Positions 59,268 through 64,000 of a stretch of DNA of 64,000 nucleotides are shown here, in pieces. The position numbers and the translations under genes are program-made. The notes under the pieces were generated by a model. That model was not told the DNA's origin. It made no database searches and saw nothing but the letters and a program-made list of their open reading frames with translations. Each line of letters starts with the position of its first letter. Position 1 is the stretch's first letter. The DNA comes from Hungatella sp. (GTDB lineage Bacteria; Bacillota; Clostridia; Lachnospirales; Lachnospiraceae): contig WASS01000029.1 of assembly GCA_009712635.1 (NCBI GenBank), positions 479,276 to 543,275 on the forward strand, read 5' to 3'.

Positions 59268-60590
59268 ATGGGTTTGGCTACATTTAAAGGCGGCATTCAC
59301 ACCTATGAGGGAAAAGAATTGTCGGAAAATAAACCTGTGCAGGTTCTGCAGCCAAAAGGCGAGATGGTGTTCCCGCTGTCCCAGCATATCGGTGCGCCTG
59401 CAAAGCCTCTGGTGGCGGCAGGAGATCAGGTACTGGTTGGTCAGAAGATCGGGGAGGCAGGCGGTTTTATTTCAGCCTGTGTGATCAGTTCTGTTTCAGG
59501 AACAGTAAAAACCATTGAGCCAAGAATGGTTGCCAACGGCTCTATGGTGATGTCAATTATTGTTGAGAATGACGGCAAATATCAGGAGGCAGAAGGTTTT
59601 GGAAAACAGCGGGATCCCAAATCCCTGTCAAAGGAAGAAATACGTGATATCGTAAAAGAGGCCGGCATAGTAGGTCTTGGCGGTGCAGGATTTCCCACAC
59701 ATGTAAAGCTTACACCGAAGGATGAGACAAAGATTGATACGATTATCGTAAACGGAGCAGAATGCGAACCATATCTGACCTCCGATTATCGGATGATGAT
59801 GGAAGAGCCGGAAAGTATCATAAAAGGATTAAATATTATCCTGCAGCTGTTTGATAATGCCAAAGGTGTAATCGGAATTGAAAACAACAAACCGGAAGCA
59901 ATCAGAGTGATGACGGAGCTTGTAAAAGATGAGCCAAGAATCACGGTTTGCCCCTTAAAGACAAAATATCCACAGGGTGGAGAGCGCGCTCTGATCTATG
60001 CGGTGACAGGAAGAAAGATTAACTCTTCTATGCTTCCTGCTGACGCAGGCTGCATCGTGGATAACGTGGATACGGTTATATCCATTTACAATGCAGTTGC
60101 AAAATCAACTCCTTTAATCAGAAGAATTATAACAGTGACCGGCGATGCGATTGCAAACCCACAGAACTATAACGTGAGGACAGGAACAAATTATGCCGAG
60201 CTGTTAGAGGCTTCCGGCGGATTTAAAACAGAACCGGAAAAAGTAATTTCCGGAGGACCGATGATGGGACAGGCGTTGTTTAACATGAATATCCCTGTTA
60301 CCAAGACTTCCTCTGCGCTTACCTGTATGTCAAAGGATGAGGTTGCACTGAGTGCACCTACTGCCTGCATCCGCTGCGGCAGATGTGTCAATGTATGTCC
60401 AAGCCACGTGGTTCCACAGATGATGATGCAGGCAGCTATGAGATCTGACATAGATACATTTGTAAAATTAGATGGTATGGAATGCTGCGAATGCGGCTGT
60501 TGTGCATATGCCTGTCCGGCAAAACTGCCATTAACCCAGGCGTTTAAAGAGATGCGCAAAACAGTGATCGCAAGCAGAAAAAAAGCGTAG
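59268..60590 (+). CDS. rnfC: Rnf complex subunit C (NADH-binding, iron-sulfur)
   Basis: A 440-aa peripheral subunit of the Rnf complex, which couples ferredoxin oxidation by NAD+ to Na+ or H+ export. The NAD/FMN-binding Rossmann region has GIVGLGGAGFPTHVKL near residue 130 and NGAECEPYLTSDYR near 165, shared with NuoF-like proteins. Two 4Fe-4S motifs follow: CIRCGRCVNVCPSH near 370 and CCECGCCAYACPAK near 409. GAAAGAGGG precedes ATG 59268. First of rnfCDGEAB. Confidence 0.96.
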   Translation: MGLATFKGGIHTYEGKELSENKPVQVLQPKGEMVFPLSQHIGAPAKPLVAAGDQVLVGQKIGEAGGFISACVISSVSGTVKTIEPRMVANGSMVMSIIVENDGKYQEAEGFGKQRDPKSLSKEEIRDIVKEAGIVGLGGAGFPTHVKLTPKDETKIDTIIVNGAECEPYLTSDYRMMMEEPESIIKGLNIILQLFDNAKGVIGIENNKPEAIRVMTELVKDEPRITVCPLKTKYPQGGERALIYAVTGRKINSSMLPADAGCIVDNVDTVISIYNAVAKSTPLIRRIITVTGDAIANPQNYNVRTGTNYAELLEASGGFKTEPEKVISGGPMMGQALFNMNIPVTKTSSALTCMSKDEVALSAPTACIRCGRCVNVCPSHVVPQMMMQAAMRSDIDTFVKLDGMECCECGCCAYACPAKLPLTQAFKEMRKTVIASRKKA

Positions 60591-60601
60591 GAGAGTGAAG
60601 T

Positions 60602-61525
60602 ATGAGTAAATTATTAAACGTATCATCATCACCTCATGTCAGGGACCATGTAACATCTCAGAATATTATGCTGGATGTTGCAATTGCCATGATCCCGGCT
60701 ACTGCGTATGGTGTATATCAGTTTGGAGTAAAAGCTGCCCTGGTGTTGCTTGTCAGCATTTTATCCTGTGTATTAAGTGAATATGTTTTTGAAACCCTTA
60801 TGGGAAAACCAGTAACTGTCAGTGACGGCAGTGCACTTGTAACCGGAATGATTCTTGGACTTAACATGCCTCCGGCAATTCCGTTATGGATGCCATTTTT
60901 AGGCGGTGTGTTTGCGATTATTGTTGTAAAACAGCTTTACGGCGGTCTGGGACAGAACTTTATGAACCCTGCCCTTGCGGCAAGATGTTTTCTTCTGATC
61001 TCTTTTGCAGGTCCTATGACCACGTTTACATACAATGACGCGGTTGTAAGTCCGACTCCTCTTGCAGCGTTTAAAGCTGGTCAGTCAGTTGATGTGGCTG
61101 CTATGTTTATCGGAAAAATTCCTGGAACAATCGGAGAAGTTTCCATTATCGCCCTTCTGATTGGTGCGGCGTATTTAATCGCAAGAAAAGTAATATCAAT
61201 CCGTATTCCGGCTGCCTATTTAATTACATTTTCTCTGTTTGTATTTGTGTTTGGACAACATGACCTGATGTACGTCCTGACTCACTTATGCGGCGGCGGT
61301 ATCATATTTGGTGCATTCTTTATGGCAACCGATTATGTAACAAGTCCTGTTACAACAAAGGGCCAGATCTATTTTGGAATTCTTTTAGGTGTGCTTACCG
61401 GTCTGTTCCGTCTTTTCGGAGGTTCTGCAGAGGGAGTTTCTTATGCAATCATCATCAGCAATATTCTGGTTCCGCTGATTGAGAAGATTTCACTTCCAAA
61501 AGCATTTGGAAAGGAGGGCAAATAA
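60602..61525 (+). CDS. rnfD: Rnf complex subunit D (membrane flavoprotein)
   Basis: A 307-aa membrane protein with about nine helices. The start LLNVSSSPHVRDHVTSQNIMLDVAIAMIPA is typical. The segment SDGSALVTGMILGLNMPP near residue 77 and the covalent FMN site in ATDYVTSPVTTKGQ near 243 (Thr in SPVT, equivalent to the SxT motif of NqrB/RnfD) are visible. It passes electrons within the membrane arm. GGAGAGTGA precedes ATG 60602; 11 bases after rnfC. Confidence 0.95.
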   Translation: MSKLLNVSSSPHVRDHVTSQNIMLDVAIAMIPATAYGVYQFGVKAALVLLVSILSCVLSEYVFETLMGKPVTVSDGSALVTGMILGLNMPPAIPLWMPFLGGVFAIIVVKQLYGGLGQNFMNPALAARCFLLISFAGPMTTFTYNDAVVSPTPLAAFKAGQSVDVAAMFIGKIPGTIGEVSIIALLIGAAYLIARKVISIRIPAAYLITFSLFVFVFGQHDLMYVLTHLCGGGIIFGAFFMATDYVTSPVTTKGQIYFGILLGVLTGLFRLFGGSAEGVSYAIIISNILVPLIEKISLPKAFGKEGK

Positions 61526-61526
61526 G

Positions 61527-62141
61527 ATGAAGAGTGGCGGATATATGAAAGACGCGTTGATTTTATTTGTCATTACTCTGGTTTCCGGATTCCTGTTAGG
61601 CGGTGCTTATCAGATTACCAAAGCTCCTATTGAGAAGGCAACTCTGGCTGCCAACATTGTGGCATACAAAGCAGTATTTCCGGAAGCAGATGATTTTAAG
61701 ACTGATGATAAGATGAAAGCTGCCATTGAAACCTGCAACACAGATCTTACCACACAGGACTTCGGTAAGGTAGGCGTGAACAATGCTCTTCAGGCGGTAG
61801 ACGCAAGCGGTACACTGCTTGGCTATGTTATCACTTCCCATTCCGATGACAGCTACGGCGGCACAATCGAACTGTCTGTAGGAATTAAAGCCGATGGAAG
61901 CATAAGCGGAATTGAATTTCTGGCAATCAGCGATACCCCAGGCTTAGGTCTGAAAGCAAAAGATCCTGCATTTAAAGACCAGTATACAGGTAAAAATGCG
62001 GAGTCACTTACTGTTACCAAGTCAGGTAATGCAGGGGACGCTGAAATCAATGCCATCAGCGGTGCTACCATTACATCAAGCGCTACTACCAATGCGGTTA
62101 ATGCAGCATTGTATTATGTGCATCACTATATGAATCAGTAG
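61527..62141 (+). CDS. rnfG: Rnf complex subunit G (covalent FMN protein)
   Basis: A 204-aa protein with one N-terminal membrane helix (about residues 9-29) and an extracytoplasmic FMN-binding domain. The covalent flavin site is the Thr in ISGATITSSATTNAV near residue 180, and DTPGLGLKAKDPAFKDQYTGK near 130 is typical of RnfG/NqrC. ATG 61527 lies one base after the rnfD stop with GGAGGG upstream; the longer frame from 61479 overlaps rnfD and is not supported. Confidence 0.95.
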   Translation: MKSGGYMKDALILFVITLVSGFLLGGAYQITKAPIEKATLAANIVAYKAVFPEADDFKTDDKMKAAIETCNTDLTTQDFGKVGVNNALQAVDASGTLLGYVITSHSDDSYGGTIELSVGIKADGSISGIEFLAISDTPGLGLKAKDPAFKDQYTGKNAESLTVTKSGNAGDAEINAISGATITSSATTNAVNAALYYVHHYMNQ

Positions 62142-62152
62142 GAGGTGGGAAG

Positions 62153-62947
62153 ATGAACAACAAATGTACAGAACGTTTATTTAACGGTATCGTAAAAGAG
62201 AACCCGACCTTCGTGCTGATGCTCGGTATGTGTCCGACTCTGGCTGTTACCACATCTGCAGTAAACGGAGCAGGTATGGGACTTTCCACGACTGTGGTAC
62301 TGTTATTTTCCAATATGATTATTTCTGCTATGCGTAAGATCATTCCGGACCGTGTGAGAATTCCGGCTTACATTGTTATTGTAGCAACTCTCGTTACGAT
62401 TGTGCAGCTGCTTTTACAGGCTTATGTACCCAGCCTTTATTCAGCTCTTGGAATCTATATTCCTCTGATCGTAGTTAACTGTATTATCTTAGGTCGTGCG
62501 GAATCCTATGCTTCCAAGAACGACGTGGTGGCATCCACATTTGACGGAATCGGTATGGGACTTGGTTTCACGGTAGCATTAACCTGTATCGGTCTTATTC
62601 GTGAAATCCTGGGTTCCGGTGCTGTATTCGGGCACACCATCATTCCGGAGAATTACCACATTGCTATTTTTGTTCTGGCTCCTGGTGCATTCTTTGTGCT
62701 TTCTATTTTAACTGCTCTGCAGAATAAGTTCAAAGCTCCGTCTGCAACCAACGGATCTGTTCCGCAGTCTAAGTTAGCCTGTGGAGGTAACTGTATGTCC
62801 TGTACTGGTTCTTCCTGTATGTCAAATCATGAAGTATTGGAAACCAGAAAAAAACAGGCAGAGGAAGAAGCGCTTGCGGCTAAAAAAGCAGAAGCTGCCA
62901 GAAAAGAAGCAGAATCAGCATCTGCAGCTTCCAAGAAAGACGAATAG
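62153..62947 (+). CDS. rnfE: Rnf complex subunit E with Cys-rich C-terminal extension
   Basis: A 264-aa membrane protein. Residues 1-195 are the regular RnfE/NqrD-like six-helix core (NPTFVLMLGMCPTLAVTTSA near 14, with the core Cys; YIPLIVVNCIILGRAES near 103). Unlike short RnfE proteins, it continues with LACGGNCMSCTGSSCMSN near 206 (four Cys) and a charged Ala/Glu/Lys-rich helical tail of about 40 residues. The Cys group could hold a metal or cluster at the cytoplasmic face; this is only an inference. AGGAGGTGG precedes ATG 62153. Confidence 0.94.
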   Translation: MNNKCTERLFNGIVKENPTFVLMLGMCPTLAVTTSAVNGAGMGLSTTVVLLFSNMIISAMRKIIPDRVRIPAYIVIVATLVTIVQLLLQAYVPSLYSALGIYIPLIVVNCIILGRAESYASKNDVVASTFDGIGMGLGFTVALTCIGLIREILGSGAVFGHTIIPENYHIAIFVLAPGAFFVLSILTALQNKFKAPSATNGSVPQSKLACGGNCMSCTGSSCMSNHEVLETRKKQAEEEALAAKKAEAARKEAESASAASKKDE

Positions 62948-62959
62948 GAGAGTGGATCG

Positions 62960-63535
62960 ATGAAAGAATTATTATTAATTGCCATTGGCTCCGCACTGGT
63001 CAACAACGTTGTGCTTAGCCAGTTCCTCGGCCTTTGTCCATTCCTTGGAGTTTCCAAAAACGTGAAAACTTCTGCCGGCATGGGCGCGGCTGTTATCTTT
63101 GTTATTACCATTGCATCATTTGCTACCAGTGTTATATATAAGAGCATATTGGTTGGACTTCATCTGGAATTTTTACAGACCATTGTTTTTATTCTTGTAA
63201 TTGCTGCACTGGTGCAGTTTGTAGAAATGTTTTTAAAGAAATCCATGCCCGCTCTTTATGAGGCACTTGGAGTATATCTTCCCCTGATCACAACCAACTG
63301 CGCAGTTTTAGGTGTGGCTCTGACCAATGTTCAGAAAGATTATAACATTCTGGAGAGTGTTATCAATGGTGTGGGTATATCCGTTGGCTTCACCATTGCC
63401 ATTATAATGCTGGCTGGTGTCCGTGAAAGAATCGAATATAATGACGTTCCTCATTCCTTTAAGGGATCACCGATTGTTCTGATTACCTCTGGCCTGATGG
63501 CGATTGCATTTTTCGGATTTTCCGGATTAATTTAG
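62960..63535 (+). CDS. rnfA: Rnf complex subunit A
   Basis: A 191-aa membrane protein, six helices, homologous to RnfE in inverted topology. NNVVLSQFLGLCPFLGVSKN near residue 15 and YLPLITTNCAVLGVAL near 100 supply the two Cys that ligate the 2Fe-2S cluster between RnfA and RnfE in known structures. AGGAGAG precedes ATG 62960, 12 bases after rnfE. Confidence 0.96.
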   Translation: MKELLLIAIGSALVNNVVLSQFLGLCPFLGVSKNVKTSAGMGAAVIFVITIASFATSVIYKSILVGLHLEFLQTIVFILVIAALVQFVEMFLKKSMPALYEALGVYLPLITTNCAVLGVALTNVQKDYNILESVINGVGISVGFTIAIIMLAGVRERIEYNDVPHSFKGSPIVLITSGLMAIAFFGFSGLI

Positions 63536-63554
63536 AAGGGGGAGACGAAAGAAT

Positions 63555-64000
63555 ATGATAACAGGAATTATTTATGCGGCGGCCGTTGTGGGCATTATCG
63601 GTATTCTGATTGGCGTATTCCTCGGCATTGCAAGTGAGAAATTCAAAGTCGAAGTTGACGAAAAAGAAATTCTTGTCAGGGATGAGCTGCCAGGAAACAA
63701 CTGCGGCGGCTGTGGATATGCAGGCTGTGATGCTCTTGCAAAAGCCATTGCGGCAGGTCAGGCTGACGTTGGTGCCTGTCCTGTAGGCGGCGCTGCCGTA
63801 GCAGAAAAAATTGGCGAAATCATGGGCGTTTCCGCAGGTGTTACTGATAAAAAAGTTGCTTTTGTAAAATGCAAAGGCAGCTGTGATAAGACGAAAGTAC
63901 AGTATAATTACTATGGCATTGATGACTGCCGCAAGATCTCGGTTGTGCCGGGCTCTGGTGAGAAGTCATGTGTTTATGGCTGTATGGGATACGGATCCTG
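63555..64000 (+). CDS. rnfB: Rnf complex subunit B, 5' part (cut by window end)
   Basis: The first 148 codons of the ferredoxin-accepting subunit. One N-terminal membrane helix (about residues 3-25), then the cluster-binding LPGNNCGGCGYAGCDALAKA near residue 46 and CPVGG near 75, typical of RnfB. The following VKCKGSCDKTKVQYNYYGIDDC and YGCMGYGSC begin the region that in clostridia is followed by several 4Fe-4S ferredoxin motifs, which lie past the window. AGGGGGAG precedes ATG 63555. Confidence 0.95.
   Translation, partial: MITGIIYAAAVVGIIGILIGVFLGIASEKFKVEVDEKEILVRDELPGNNCGGCGYAGCDALAKAIAAGQADVGACPVGGAAVAEKIGEIMGVSAGVTDKKVAFVKCKGSCDKTKVQYNYYGIDDCRKISVVPGSGEKSCVYGCMGYGS

Overview
The window reads as chromosomal DNA of an anaerobic, spore-forming Firmicute, most likely a Lachnospiraceae-type clostridium (Lacrimispora/Clostridium XIVa-like; an inference from gene content, not from a database match). 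Support comes from the clostridial order of the Rnf complex genes (rnfCDGEAB), the gene for a rubredoxin, the degenerate Csp-like S8 protease, a NADP-type secondary alcohol dehydrogenase, a tmRNA tag ending in ALAA, strong AGGAGG ribosome sites, and low-to-moderate GC. No rRNA, tRNA, CRISPR array or insertion sequence was seen.

Layout. 1-1.9 kb: end of a pyrimidine operon (pyrK end, pyrD, pyrE, a 49-aa membrane peptide). 1.9-6.8 kb: VanZ-like protein, small membrane protein, M29 aminopeptidase, chemoreceptor. 6.8-10.4 kb: purEMND operon with its own promoter. 10.4-12.8 kb: an orphan promoter-terminator RNA unit, then a strongly palindromic control region and a P-loop protein related to PEPCK/HPr kinase (DUF4914-like). 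12.8-15.9 kb: flavin oxidoreductase and MFS exporter, divergent from a TetR regulator with two operators. 15.9-17.4 kb: a small EutS-EutP-EutS microcompartment cluster behind a MerR-type promoter. 17.4-21.6 kb: LysR regulator and MetE-like methyltransferase with a MET-box, ArsC-like and cupin proteins, ferredoxin, NapH-like protein and rubredoxin. 21.7-25.4 kb: S8 pseudoprotease, cell-wall amidase, Dus. 25.4-28.9 kb: class I ribonucleotide reductase nrdAB with tandem NrdR boxes. 29-32.6 kb: tmRNA, a 550-bp segment flanked by copies of the tmRNA 3' end and holding two paralogous 31-aa membrane peptides, then alcohol dehydrogenase, GNAT and two VOC proteins (accessory-looking). 33-38.2 kb: glycerol operon glpP-dhaKLM-glpK-glpF. 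38.3-42.8 kb: mostly single small genes, including an AlkX/YcaQ-like glycosylase and a predicted tiny minus-strand RNA. 42.9-51 kb: LytTR two-component system next to two GH3 glycosidases (one permuted and membrane-anchored) and a GtrA protein. 51-54.5 kb: a second orphan RNA unit, a lone RelA/SpoT-domain protein, and an SOS cassette (dinB, unknown gene, SRAP). 54.5-58.8 kb: MarR regulator and heterodimeric ABC exporter. 59-64 kb: Rex-type operator and the rnf operon, cut off in rnfB.

How it fits together. Nucleotide synthesis (pyr, pur, nrd), redox economy (Rnf, Rex site, rubredoxin, ferredoxin, secondary ADH) and glycerol/dihydroxyacetone use dominate. Many control sites can be read directly: MET-box, NrdR boxes, SOS box, Rex box, TetR and MarR operators, a MerR-type promoter, and three 42-bp phased repeats in front of glpP of which one matches a site upstream of the DUF4914-like gene. 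The strongest candidates for something undescribed are the tmRNA-flanked micropeptide segment, the phased repeats, the orphan RNAs, the minimal microcompartment cluster and the membrane GH3 - GH3 - GtrA system. All coordinates were read by eye; no similarity search or folding program was run.
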